From the NCBI GenBank assembly GCA_019120475.1, contig DWVA01000045.1:1-12268 (forward strand): a stretch of DNA of 12,268 nucleotides, written 5' to 3'. Under the pieces are notes generated by a model. That model was given only the letters and a program-made list of their open reading frames with translations. It was not told where the DNA came from and ran no database searches. How positions within the stretch are numbered: position 1 is the first letter of the stretch; each line of letters begins with the position of its first letter. Positions 5,656 through 12,268 of the stretch are shown here, in pieces. The translations under genes were made by a program, and so were the position numbers. The DNA comes from Candidatus Blautia intestinipullorum (GTDB lineage Bacteria > Bacillota > Clostridia > Lachnospirales > Lachnospiraceae).

Positions 5656-6213
5656 TTATTTCCCAGTACCCCTGTACATTTTTCTTTTTGACTTTTTCTC
5701 ATTTGCAGCGGCGGCTTCCTTTCTTGCCATCTGCTGTCTGCGTATCGCGAAATCAAGAGAGCGGCACCGCTCCTCATCTTCATTTTTAGACTGTATTTCC
5801 TGCGTGATCAAACGCTCCAGGATTGCCTGGAATTCCAGGATTTTCGGATTTACCTGTTCCGTTTCTTCAGCGGAATCCAGGATCTCCTCTTCCGTCTCCG
5901 CATCCGCTGTCTCATCTTCCTGAACTTCACATTCCTGAACTTCTCCCTCAAGAAGCTTTACTTTACTTTCTGCAGAACCGGGAGCCGTCCTTGCAATCTG
6001 GGGAATCAGATTCTTGATCGCCCGAAGCTGCAGGCCCCGCTTCTTCAGTTCTTTAATATTCATAAAAATCTGAATATCATATCCGGTGTAATAGCGATGG
6101 CCAAGTTCGTTCCTCTGAATATGCAGGTCAAGCTCGTCCTCCCAATAACGCAGGACATAGGCTTTGACGCCCGTCATCTCAGCAGCTTGTCTGACTGTGT
6201 ACCTTGTCTCCAT
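5656..6213 (-). CDS. MerR-family helix-turn-helix transcriptional regulator
   Basis: 185 residues from the ATG at 6213, fixed by AAGGAGGTG about six bases upstream; an ATG at 6276 would start upstream of the promoter and is rejected. The N-terminal winged-helix domain (about 4-72) reads YTVRQAAEMTGVKAYVLRYW, then the wing motif NELGHRYYTGYDIQIF, then KELKKRGLQLRAIKNLI, as in MerR proteins. An acidic Glu/Asp-rich linker follows (about 86-120), then a predicted helical, probably coiled-coil segment (about 124-172) and a basic tail (KKSKRKMYRGTGK). The C-terminus has no cysteine-based metal site and no obvious ligand domain, so the effector and targets are unknown. A chromosome-binding role, as in RacA-like MerR proteins with a long coiled coil, is an alternative. 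Confidence 0.85.
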   Translation of the reverse strand: METRYTVRQAAEMTGVKAYVLRYWEDELDLHIQRNELGHRYYTGYDIQIFMNIKELKKRGLQLRAIKNLIPQIARTAPGSAESKVKLLEGEVQECEVQEDETADAETEEEILDSAEETEQVNPKILEFQAILERLITQEIQSKNEDEERCRSLDFAIRRQQMARKEAAAANEKKSKRKMYRGTGK

Positions 6214-6244
6214 GCCGCACCTCCTTATGAAATTCACTAGCTTC

Positions 6245-6272
6245 ATTATAACAGAGTAAAAATGAATTTCAA
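6245..6272 (-). promoter_or_regulatory. Promoter of the MerR-type gene
   Basis: On the minus strand: TTGAAA (6272-6267, 5/6 match), a 16-bp spacer and a perfect TATAAT (6250-6245), preceded by TG one base away (extended -10). The leader is only about 25 nt, which supports the start at 6213. Confidence 0.75.
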
Positions 6273-6294
6273 CCAAAAACGTTCGACATTATCC

Positions 6295-6372
6295 GCAGGG
6301 CTTCGTCTGTTCCATCCTCGCGCCGTGCTCACAGCTCGCGTCCTTCTGACGCTCGCTGTGGGGCTTCGCCCT
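6295..6372. repeat. GC-rich hairpin element, possible dispersed repeat
   Basis: The composition is clearly more GC-rich than its flanks. Hairpin CACAGC + GCGTC (6330-6335, 6338-6342) pairs with GACGC + GCTGTG (6348-6352, 6355-6360) across a 2x2 internal loop. An 8-bp direct repeat GGGCTTCG brackets it (6298-6305 and 6361-6368), and the second copy forms GGGC-TTC-GCCC. It codes for nothing convincing and lies between an operon terminator and the next promoter. Confidence 0.45.
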
Positions 6373-6375
6373 ATA

Positions 6376-6435
6376 CAATCAAAAACAGGGGAATCCTTGG
6401 ATGCAAGCATCCCGGAATTCCCCTGTTTTTGATTG
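6376..6435 (-). terminator. Terminator of the gdpP-rplI-dnaB operon
   Basis: Perfect 19-bp outer arms (6376-6394 and 6417-6435, containing CAAAAACAGGGGAAT-type pairing) plus an inner stem GGATGC-AA-GCATCC (6399-6412) make a 60-nt hairpin. It begins 9 bp after the dnaB stop and carries a T5 run in the outgoing arm. Confidence 0.85.
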
Positions 6436-6444
6436 TGCACGGCT

Positions 6445-7773
6445 CTACTTTTTCATATTTACAAACTGGGTGTATCTCGGAAGCCATACCAGCTCGATGG
6501 TACCGATCGGGCCGTTTCTCTGTTTGGCTATGATCACCTCAGCAATATCTTTTTTTTCTGTATCCTTATGATAATAATCATCTCTGTAAAGGAACATTAC
6601 CACATCAGCATCCTGCTCAATGGCCCCGGATTCACGGAGGTCAGAAAGCATCGGACGGTGATCCGGCCTCTGCTCCACCGCTCGGCTGAGCTGCGACAAT
6701 GCGATCACAGGAACATCCAGTTCACGGGCAAGCGCCTTTAGGGAACGGGAAATATCAGAAATTTCCTGCTGCCTGGAATCACTTTTTCCATGTCCGCTCA
6801 TCAACTGAAGATAATCGATCATAATAATTCCCAGATTATGTTCCAGCTTATATTTCCTGCACTTGGAGCGCAGCTCCGCAATACTGATGCCCGGCGTGTC
6901 GTCTATGATCAGATTGGAGCGTCCGATGATATCGGCTCCTTCCACCAGTTTGGTCCAGTCCTCGTCCTTCAGATTTCCGGTACGCATATTCTGAGAATCC
7001 ACATGGGATTCCATGGCAAGAAGACGGTTTACCAACTGCTCCTTTGACATTTCCAGACTGAAGATCGCTACTGTGATATTTTTCCGGAAAGCCATATACT
7101 GTGCGATATTCAGAACAAAAGCCGTTTTTCCCATAGACGGACGGGCCGCGATCAATACCAGATCAGATCCGTGCATGCCGGAAGTCTTATAATCCAGATC
7201 CACAAAACCAGTGGGCAGCCCTGTCACACTGCCTTTCAGCTTTGATGCTTTCTCAATATTATTGATCGCATTGAGAACCACCTGCTGTATAGGGACAAAA
7301 TCACTGCCTATATTTCTCTGAAGAATCTGGAAGAGCTTCTTTTCCGACTCTTCCAGGATCATTTCCGTGCTTTCCTTTTCCAGATAGCAGCTGTTCGCCA
7401 CTTCCTCCGCCGCTTTGATCAGCCGGCGGAGAACCGCTTTTTCACTTACAATGTTCGCGTAATATTTAATGTTAGCCGAAGTAGGCACTGCTTCCAGGAG
7501 TTCTCTGACGTATTCCATGCTGCTGATGTCCGGAGGCAGGTCTTTCTCCTTCAGTCGGTTCTGGAGCGTGACCAGATCTACCGGCTGTCCTTCATTGCAC
7601 AGCTCCACCATGGCGTCAAAAATAATGCCATACTGGTTCTGATAAAAATCATCGCTGGTCAGGATTTCTGAAGCAACCAGGATCGCGTCTCTGTCCATCA
7701 GCATAGAACCGATCACAGACTGTTCCGCTTCTATACTGTGCGGAAGGATTCTTTTGATCAGCGCTTCTTCCAT
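6445..7773 (-). CDS. dnaB: Replicative DNA helicase DnaB
   Basis: 442 residues, normal for DnaB. It forms the hexameric ring that unwinds DNA 5' to 3' ahead of the replisome and recruits primase. The N-terminal primase-binding domain (about 8-110: PHSIEAEQSVIGSML, then VPTSANIKYYA) is joined by a linker to the RecA-like motor (about 178-442). Walker A is ARPSMGKTAF (210-219), the catalytic Glu241 lies in FSLEMSKEQL, Walker B is MIDYLQLM (318-325), followed by ALSQLSR and the C-terminal AKQRNGPIG loop, all intact. No intein is present. GGAGG lies ten bases before the ATG, within the 18-nt gap after rplI, so it is co-transcribed with and probably translationally close to rplI. It is the last gene of the operon. 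Confidence 0.98.
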   Translation of the reverse strand: MEEALIKRILPHSIEAEQSVIGSMLMDRDAILVASEILTSDDFYQNQYGIIFDAMVELCNEGQPVDLVTLQNRLKEKDLPPDISSMEYVRELLEAVPTSANIKYYANIVSEKAVLRRLIKAAEEVANSCYLEKESTEMILEESEKKLFQILQRNIGSDFVPIQQVVLNAINNIEKASKLKGSVTGLPTGFVDLDYKTSGMHGSDLVLIAARPSMGKTAFVLNIAQYMAFRKNITVAIFSLEMSKEQLVNRLLAMESHVDSQNMRTGNLKDEDWTKLVEGADIIGRSNLIIDDTPGISIAELRSKCRKYKLEHNLGIIMIDYLQLMSGHGKSDSRQQEISDISRSLKALARELDVPVIALSQLSRAVEQRPDHRPMLSDLRESGAIEQDADVVMFLYRDDYYHKDTEKKDIAEVIIAKQRNGPIGTIELVWLPRYTQFVNMKK

Positions 7774-7791
7774 ACCCTGTGATCCTCCATG

Positions 7792-8238
7792 CTACGCTTC
7801 TTTTATCCAGACCTTCAGGCTTCCTGTCACCTTGGGATGAAGTTTTACAGGAACCTGCGTCACCCCAAGGTTCCTGATGGGATTTGGAAGCTGCAGTTTC
7901 TTTTTGTCGATATTCAGTCCGAGCTGGGTTTTTGCCGCCTCAGAAATCTCCTTTGCGGAAACGGAACCAAAGGTCTTTCCGCCTTCTCCTACCTTAAGCG
8001 TCAAAATAATTTCTTTATCTTCCAGTTCTTTCGCGAAAGCCTGGGCCGCTTCCAGATTTTCCTGGGCCACTTTTTCCTCATTCGCTTTCTGAAGCTTCAG
8101 ATCGTTCAGATTTTTCGGAGTCGCCTCCACTCCCAGCTTTTTCGGCAGGAGCATATTGCGCGCGTAGCCGTCGCTGACATTTACAATCTGCCCCTTTTTT
8201 CCAAGGGACTTTACATCTTCTAATAAAATTACTTTCAT
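7792..8238 (-). CDS. rplI: Large-subunit ribosomal protein bL9
   Basis: 148 residues, the standard length. L9 sits at the base of the L1 stalk on the 50S subunit and helps maintain reading fidelity and the frame. The N-terminal RNA-binding domain has the L9 signature (VILLEDVKSLGKKGQ, then VSDGYARNMLLPKKLG, about 3-37). A long connecting helix follows (about 41-75), then the C-terminal domain with GEGGKTFGSVSAKEI and the final VKLHPKV. The ATG at 8238 overlaps the gdpP stop as ATGA, and AGGAGG for rplI lies inside the gdpP 3' end, pointing to translational coupling. Confidence 0.98.
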   Translation of the reverse strand: MKVILLEDVKSLGKKGQIVNVSDGYARNMLLPKKLGVEATPKNLNDLKLQKANEEKVAQENLEAAQAFAKELEDKEIILTLKVGEGGKTFGSVSAKEISEAAKTQLGLNIDKKKLQLPNPIRNLGVTQVPVKLHPKVTGSLKVWIKEA

Positions 8239-10301
8239 TTCTCTAATTCCTCCTGATATGTCTCGTCGATAATGCCCTTCAGCATTTCTTCCACTTCATC
8301 GATCGGACGCTTTACCTGAGCTCCGGCGATGTTCAGATGACCGCCGCCGCCCATTTTTTCCATCATGACCTGAACGTTTATCTCATCGATTGCCCGGGCA
8401 CTTATATACACTTCCTTGTTGAAGGCAGTAAGCACAAAAGATGCCTTTACGCCTGCGATATTCAAAAGCTCATTCGCCGCCTGGGCTCCCACTACAGTAG
8501 GGCTTTCCAGACCTTCGCTGGGACATTTCGCTATCGCAAAGCATTCTCTGTAGATCTCGGCTGTCCGTACCGCCTCCGCTCTTGCCTTATAAGCGTCCAG
8601 ATTATCTCTCAGAAGCTTGCGCACTCTTGTCATATCCGCTCCGCAACGGCGCAGGAAAGCCGCCGCCTCAAAGGTACGCACTCCTGCTCTTGTGATAAAG
8701 TTGTTTGTATCGATCACAATTCCCGCATAGATACAGTCCGCCTCAATATTCCTCAGCCGGAGATCGTCTGAGAAATACTGCAGGATTTCCGCCACCATTT
8801 CACAGGTAGAAGACGCATAGGGCTCCACATAGGACAGAACCGCATTTTCGATCACTTCATTGCCTCTCCGGTGATGATCCAGAACCACAATCGTCTTTGT
8901 CATGCGCAGAAGCTCTTCACATTCCGTATAGCTGGGCTTATTGGTGTCCACCACCACTACAACCGTATTATTATCCACAAGCTCCATAGCCTGTGTCCTG
9001 TCAATAAACATAGACGGTTCATAATCCGGATTGTTCATATACCCGGTCATCAAAGGACGGATTGAAGTCGACGGATCGTTTACAACAATATGCACCGGTT
9101 TTCCCAGAGTTTTTCCGGCGCGATAAATACCGATCGCGGCGCCGAGAGCGTCCACATCCGTAATCTTGTGTCCCATGACTACCACGCGTTCTTTTGTACT
9201 CATAAATTCTTTCAGAGCCTGGGCTTTTACACGAGCCTTTACACGGGTAGTTTTTTCCATCTGCTGGGCTTTTCCGCCGAAATATGTGATACTGTCTCCG
9301 TTTTTGATCACGACCTGATCTCCGCCGCGCCCAAGGGCCATCTCTATTGCGATCCGGCAATATTCATAATTCTGCAGATAAGTAGCCGCGTTTAATCCGA
9401 TGCCGATACTTAAGGTTACCGTCATCTCATTTCCGATATTGACTGTCTTTACTTCCTCTAATATATGGAATTTCTGCTCTTTGAGAGCCTCCAGAGAACT
9501 CTGGCGCATGATCAGGAAGTATTTATCTTTTTCCAGTTTTTTTACAAGACCGTCATAATTGGAAAAATACTTCGTAATTTTCCGGTCGATAAGAGCGATC
9601 AGAAGAGATCTTCTGACATCCTCAACACTTTCAAGGGCTTCCTCATAGTTGTCCAGATAGGCAAGCGCAAGAACAAGTTTATTGTCCTCATTGGCCTGAA
9701 TATACTCTTTCAGTTCCGTCTCGTCATAAAGATACATGGCGATCAGGCTGGTACTTTCAGGTATTCCGTCAATAACCTCTGAATGTACCATTGCTTCTCC
9801 CAGAAGAACCCTCTGCATGGAAATCCGGTATATCCTGTCTCCTACCTGGGTACTGATCTCAGATATCTCCCTCTGATCCGGAACAGGGAGTTTATCCGGA
9901 GTGATCTCCGGAAATATTGTACTGACATTTTTTCTGTAAAACTGGTCTGTTCCCGTCAGTTGGGCAAAAACCTTATTGGACCAGATCATCCGGCCTTCCA
10001 TATCCATGATCGCATAAGGAAGGGCCAGTTCTTCCAGGACACGCTTTTCCAGAAACTCGTACTGACTGGCAAAAGCCACCAGATCATTGAACATCTGTGG
10101 TCTGTGATAAAGCAGGATCCCTACGGCACACGCCAGATAAATAAGCACTCCCACTGTCACAAGAAGGCCGGCTTTTATATCAATAAAATAGACCAGCGCG
10201 TTTATGACAATTAAAAAAGCAGTCAGATACAGCGGCCAGCGGGTCAGATTTTTCAGATGTCCTCTTAATTTAAAATTACCATTCATAGCTTTCATTACCA
10301 T
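8235..10301 (-). CDS. gdpP: Cyclic-di-AMP phosphodiesterase GdpP (PAS-degenerate GGDEF-DHH/DHHA1)
   Basis: 688 residues (usual 650-670). It hydrolyses c-di-AMP to pApA at the membrane and so controls K+ and osmotic balance, wall stress and beta-lactam tolerance. Two transmembrane helices lie at about 23-41 and 44-65, then a PAS-like domain (about 88-195). A degenerate GGDEF domain follows (about 205-340), in which the signature position reads EKDKYF, so it should not make c-di-GMP. The DHH domain has MGHKITDVDALG (His378, Asp382, Asp384), VVVDTN (Asp452), LDHH (475-477) and GIVIDTNNF (Asp531); DHHA1 carries the GGGGH motif (651-655). All metal ligands are present. The start is uncertain: ATGs at 10301, 10295 and 10286 are in frame and none has a good ribosome binding site. 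It is the first gene of gdpP-rplI-dnaB. Confidence 0.96.
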   Translation of the reverse strand: MVMKAMNGNFKLRGHLKNLTRWPLYLTAFLIVINALVYFIDIKAGLLVTVGVLIYLACAVGILLYHRPQMFNDLVAFASQYEFLEKRVLEELALPYAIMDMEGRMIWSNKVFAQLTGTDQFYRKNVSTIFPEITPDKLPVPDQREISEISTQVGDRIYRISMQRVLLGEAMVHSEVIDGIPESTSLIAMYLYDETELKEYIQANEDNKLVLALAYLDNYEEALESVEDVRRSLLIALIDRKITKYFSNYDGLVKKLEKDKYFLIMRQSSLEALKEQKFHILEEVKTVNIGNEMTVTLSIGIGLNAATYLQNYEYCRIAIEMALGRGGDQVVIKNGDSITYFGGKAQQMEKTTRVKARVKAQALKEFMSTKERVVVMGHKITDVDALGAAIGIYRAGKTLGKPVHIVVNDPSTSIRPLMTGYMNNPDYEPSMFIDRTQAMELVDNNTVVVVVDTNKPSYTECEELLRMTKTIVVLDHHRRGNEVIENAVLSYVEPYASSTCEMVAEILQYFSDDLRLRNIEADCIYAGIVIDTNNFITRAGVRTFEAAAFLRRCGADMTRVRKLLRDNLDAYKARAEAVRTAEIYRECFAIAKCPSEGLESPTVVGAQAANELLNIAGVKASFVLTAFNKEVYISARAIDEINVQVMMEKMGGGGHLNIAGAQVKRPIDEVEEMLKGIIDETYQEELEK

Positions 10302-10305
10302 TCAT
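10275..10305. repeat. 12-bp direct repeat over the gdpP start
   Basis: ATTACCATTCAT occurs at 10275-10286 and 10294-10305 with a 7-bp spacer. On the minus strand each copy begins with ATGAATGG. The 19-bp period puts the two ATGs in different frames. Confidence 0.8.
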
Positions 10306-10322
10306 TTTATAAAAATTAACAA

Positions 10323-10349
10323 GAATCTGTGTTTTATTATAACAGATTC
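10323..10349. promoter_or_regulatory. gdpP promoter -10 within an 8-bp inverted repeat
   Basis: On the minus strand an extended -10 TGTTATAAT (TATAAT at 10341-10336) has no good -35; the best is about TGGTAA near 10364-10359. GAATCTGT (10323-10330) and ACAGATTC (10342-10349) form perfect arms around it. A third GAATCTG sits at 10368-10374. This is consistent with a repressor or activator site, or with a chance repeat. Confidence 0.5.
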
Positions 10350-10376
10350 CTGCCGATTTTACCATATGAATCTGAA

Positions 10377-10409
10377 AAATGCCGCTGTCAGCCTCTGACA
10401 GCGGCATTT
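10377..10409 (-). terminator. Terminator of the rpsF-ssb-rpsR operon
   Basis: Stem AAATGCCGCTGTCAG (10377-10391) / CTGACAGCGGCATTT (10395-10409), 15 bp with a 3-nt loop CCT. On the minus strand it ends in a T5 run. It lies 13 bp after the rpsR stop. Confidence 0.9.
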
Positions 10410-10422
10410 AAAGCATTTGCAA

Positions 10423-10686
10423 TTAGTCCTGAACGTACGGCATCAGGGACAGATGACGTGCTCTCTTGATAGCAACAGTCAGCGCTCTCTGATGTTTCGC
10501 GCAGTTTCCGGTGATTCTTCTTGGAAGGATCTTTCCTCTTTCGGAAACATATTTTCTCAGTTTCGCTACATCCTTGTAGTCGATCTCGTTATTTTCTTTG
10601 CCGCAGAATACGCAAACTTTTTTTCTTCTGCGTCCGCCTCTTCTCTTCATGGGAGAGTCCGGTCTTTCGCCTCTATTGTAAGCCAT
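10423..10686 (-). CDS. rpsR: Small-subunit ribosomal protein bS18, zinc-ligand (C+) form
   Basis: 87 residues. S18 binds the 30S platform as a heterodimer with S6, whose gene starts this operon. A basic Arg/Lys tail (about 1-24) precedes the core IDYKDVAKLRKYVSERGKILPRR (about 35-57; split as IDYKDVAKLRKYV and SERGKILPRR). Cys25 and Cys28 (CVFC) with Cys62 and His65 (NCAKH) make a likely zinc site, unlike B. subtilis S18, which lacks most of these ligands. AGGAGG lies eight bases before the ATG. About 100 nt of hairpin-rich DNA separates it from ssb. Confidence 0.97.
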   Translation of the reverse strand: MAYNRGERPDSPMKRRGGRRRKKVCVFCGKENNEIDYKDVAKLRKYVSERGKILPRRITGNCAKHQRALTVAIKRARHLSLMPYVQD

Positions 10687-10787
10687 GATACATTCCTCCT
10701 ATTCTTTCAGTTTTCTTTTGATCTTTCAGAAATTCTCTGAAAAGGCCGCTCAAACATGCTCAACAGCCTGCTTACAGGCTTTTCAGA
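10687..10787 (-). promoter_or_regulatory. Structured ssb-rpsR intergenic region
   Basis: CTGAAAAG (10737-10744) pairs with CTTTTCAG (10779-10786), enclosing a small stem AGCCTG-CTTA-CAGGCT (10765-10780). It sits just after the ssb stop, with no U-tract on the minus strand, so it is more likely an mRNA-stabilising or processing element than a terminator. The rpsR ribosome binding site AGGAGG is at the downstream end. Confidence 0.4.
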
Positions 10788-11246
10788 TTAATTAAAAGGC
10801 AGTTCTTCGTCAATTCCATCCGGAATATTCATAAATCCGTCCGCGCTTGCAGCGCTGGGAGCCGGCATCGACGGCGCCGGAGCGGCACTCTGCTGAGGAT
10901 GAGAAGCCGCGTAGCTGTCGCTTGCAGCTTTGCTCTCTGCAAATTCCTGCTCTTCTACAACCACTTCCGTGGTATACACCTTCTGTCCTTCTCTGTTGGT
11001 ATAGCTTCCTGTCTGGATACGTCCGCTTATCACAATACGGATACCCTGATGGAAATATTTTTCTGCAAATTCCGCTCCGCGTCCGAAAACAACACAACTG
11101 ATAAAATCAGCGGTAGCTTCTCCGTCCCTGCGGAATCTTCTGTCTACTGCCAATGTATATCTGGCAATCGCCAGAGCGTTTTCTCCTGCGGTATAACGAA
11201 CCTCAGGATCTCTTGTCAAGCGTCCCATTAAAATTACTTTGTTCAT
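10788..11246 (-). CDS. ssb: Single-stranded DNA-binding protein SSB
   Basis: 152 residues. SSB coats single-stranded DNA as a tetramer and recruits repair and replication enzymes through its C-terminal tip. The OB-fold spans about 1-105: MNKVILMGRLTRDPEVRYT, then FISCVVFGRGAEFAEKY and ISGRIQTGSYTNREGQ. A disordered Ala/Ser/Pro/Gln linker follows (about 106-138). The tip reads DEELPFN: the acidic-hydrophobic PF is there, but one Asn follows the Phe that is normally the last residue. AGAGG lies nine bases before the ATG. It is the middle gene of rpsF-ssb-rpsR, the standard order in bacteria. Confidence 0.98.
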   Translation of the reverse strand: MNKVILMGRLTRDPEVRYTAGENALAIARYTLAVDRRFRRDGEATADFISCVVFGRGAEFAEKYFHQGIRIVISGRIQTGSYTNREGQKVYTTEVVVEEQEFAESKAASDSYAASHPQQSAAPAPSMPAPSAASADGFMNIPDGIDEELPFN

Positions 11247-11317
11247 TCTTCTACCTCTTTTTCTGATAAGTGAACGGGTTTCTTAATGGTGCTTTCTAAA
11301 ATCCATTTTCAGAAGAC

Positions 11318-11605
11318 TTACGCGTCTTTGCGGACAACAAGATATCTTAATACATTGTCCATGATACGTACATGTCTTTCTACTTCTGCAGGACACTGTG
11401 TGTCTGCTTCAAACTGAATGAAATAGTAGAAGCCTTCATGCATTTTCTGAATTTCGTAAGCTAATTTCTTCTTACCCCATTCTTCTACTTCTGTGATGGT
11501 GCCGTTGTAACGGGTGATGTAGCCTTTTGCTTTCTCTACTACCGCGTCGCGTACTTCGTCTTCAACCTTGGCACTCACAACTAATGCTAACTCGTACTTG
11601 TTCAT
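11318..11605 (-). CDS. rpsF: Small-subunit ribosomal protein bS6
   Basis: 95 residues, the usual size. S6 binds the central domain of 16S rRNA together with S18. Family marks are MNKYELALVVSAKVEDE at the start, VEEWGKKKLAYEIQKMHEG (about 41-59) and the final strand HVRIMDNVLRYLVVRKD (about 77-93). AAGGAGG lies seven bases before the ATG. It is the first gene of the operon, with a promoter at 11683-11711 and a leader of about 70 nt in which I could not find the CCG-containing S6:S18 autoregulatory motif known from other bacteria. Confidence 0.98.
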   Translation of the reverse strand: MNKYELALVVSAKVEDEVRDAVVEKAKGYITRYNGTITEVEEWGKKKLAYEIQKMHEGFYYFIQFEADTQCPAEVERHVRIMDNVLRYLVVRKDA

Positions 11606-11682
11606 GCTTTTACCTCCTTATGGTCTTTATGGCCCTCCGCCTGTACAGAGAGCAAGGATATGAAAATATATCACAGTTGGAT

Positions 11683-11711
11683 ATTCTACCACAGGAATTT
11701 CCGAATGTAAA
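11683..11711 (-). promoter_or_regulatory. Promoter of the rpsF-ssb-rpsR operon
   Basis: On the minus strand: TTTACA (11711-11706, 5/6 match), a 17-bp spacer and TAGAAT (11688-11683) preceded by TGG (extended -10). The start is near 11677. Confidence 0.75.
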
Positions 11712-11773
11712 GGATTTTTTGTCGAAGAGGAAAAATAATTTTCATTATTTTACTGTAAGTATCTTCCCTCCGC

Positions 11774-11803
11774 TTGACAATCTCTTCCTCTTTCTTCTAT
11801 ACT
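11774..11803 (+). promoter_or_regulatory. Promoter of the dihydroorotase gene
   Basis: A perfect TTGACA (11774-11779), an 18-bp spacer and TATACT (11798-11803). The start near 11810 leaves only about 33 nt before the ATG, too little for a PyrR- or attenuator-type leader. It is divergent from the rpsF promoter, with about 60 bp between their -35 boxes. Confidence 0.8.
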
Positions 11804-11843
11804 TTTCTTAAATAATGAATTTCACCCAAGGAGGAGTTTGCTC

Positions 11844-12268
11844 ATGCTTCTAAAAAACGGATTTCTTGTAAATCCACAGACCAACACCTGCGAACCGGCG
11901 GATATTCGTTTTTCAGACGGTATCATTCAGGAAATCGGCCTTCCTCTTCAGGCACAGGAAAATGAAGAGATTCTGGATATCTCCGGGCTGACCGTAGCCC
12001 CCGGACTTGTAGATACTCATGTGCATTTTCGTGATCCCGGACTGACCTACAAGGAAGATATTCATACCGGCGCTCTGGCTGCTGCCAGAGGAGGCTTCAC
12101 TTCGGTTATCTGCATGGCGAACACCAAGCCGGCGGTAGATTCCCCGGAAGTCCTTTCAGATATCCTTACCCGGGCGGCCGAAGAAAAAATCCATATTTAC
12201 CAGACAGCTTCTGTTTCCAAGGGGCTGGCAGGTGAAGAAATGACCGATTTTTCCGGACTTTGCAAGGC
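11844..12268 (+). CDS. pyrC: Dihydroorotase, 5' part (runs off the window)
   Basis: The ATG at 11844 has AAGGAGG seven to eight bases upstream; 141 codons are visible of the usual 420-430. The enzyme cyclises N-carbamoyl-L-aspartate to dihydroorotate, the third step of pyrimidine synthesis. The amidohydrolase signature is clear: GLTVAPGLVDTHVHFRDPG (about 48-66), giving metal ligands His59 and His61 and substrate-binding Arg63. ARGGFTSVICMANTKP (about 81-96) includes the substrate-contacting Asn93. The HVHFRDPG form and the N-terminal beta-sandwich strand (LLKNGFLVNP) indicate the longer class (type I, Bacillus-like) rather than the short E. coli type. The remaining ligands lie beyond the window. 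Other pyr genes may follow downstream. Confidence 0.95.
   Translation, partial: MLLKNGFLVNPQTNTCEPADIRFSDGIIQEIGLPLQAQENEEILDISGLTVAPGLVDTHVHFRDPGLTYKEDIHTGALAAARGGFTSVICMANTKPAVDSPEVLSDILTRAAEEKIHIYQTASVSKGLAGEEMTDFSGLCK

Noticed and set aside
6246..6440. 64-codon minus-strand ORF between dnaB and the MerR gene
   Set aside because: It begins inside the operon terminator and runs through the GC-rich repeat into the MerR promoter. Its Arg/Ser-rich product looks like translated repeat.
11606..11680. S6:S18 autoregulatory leader before rpsF
   Set aside because: The leader is short enough, but I could not find the CCG-bearing stem that defines the motif, so I do not call it.

Overview
The window looks like chromosomal DNA of a low-to-moderate GC anaerobic Firmicute of the class Clostridia, most likely a Lachnospiraceae gut commensal. 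Pointers are the strong AAGGAGG-type ribosome binding sites, TTGACA/TATAAT promoters, a clostridial 2[4Fe-4S] ferredoxin, a DUF1858 redox-disulfide protein, a MecA adaptor, a zinc-type S18, and the order rpsF-ssb-rpsR | gdpP-rplI-dnaB. The family assignment is inference; no rRNA gene or other definitive marker is present. I see no tRNA, rRNA, CRISPR, transposase or phage gene.

Layout. (1) 1-1253 (+): 3' part of a TrkH/KtrB potassium channel subunit. (2) 1254-1522: a gap with an orphan plus-strand promoter. It carries four TTCACA-like repeats at 11-bp spacing, a pattern like a Gram-positive PHO box, followed by a structured region with no ORF and a strong hairpin. I propose a small RNA. (3) 1523-3199 (-): membrane-anchored SH3b/GH18 protein. 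(4) 3200-4096: a long gap with a promoter for the GH18 gene, a 12-bp inverted repeat, a possible second minus-strand promoter, and the mecA promoter with a roughly 230-nt GC-rich leader. (5) 4097-4822 (+): mecA. (6) 4942-5536: divergent DUF1858 gene (-) and 57-residue ferredoxin (+), sharing a 218-bp region with a long AT-rich palindrome between their promoters. (7) 5656-6213 (-): MerR-type regulator. (8) 6214-6444: its promoter, a GC-rich hairpin element and the terminator of the next operon.

(9) 6445-10301 (-): gdpP-rplI-dnaB, read in that order and tightly packed: gdpP and rplI overlap by 4 nt, and rplI and dnaB are 17-18 nt apart. (10) 10377-11605 (-): rpsF-ssb-rpsR, closed by a strong terminator. 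(11) 11844-12268 (+): 5' third of a dihydroorotase gene (pyrC), divergent from rpsF.

The right half is housekeeping: small-subunit ribosomal proteins and SSB, then c-di-AMP hydrolysis, ribosomal protein L9 and the replicative helicase, then pyrimidine synthesis. GdpP and TrkH are linked functionally because c-di-AMP is known in Firmicutes to control potassium uptake, though they are not in one operon here. I found no large new protein system. The most interesting material is non-coding: the PHO-box-like promoter with its candidate sRNA, the ferredoxin/DUF1858 divergent operator, the mecA leader, and the unexplained 3240-3830 gap.
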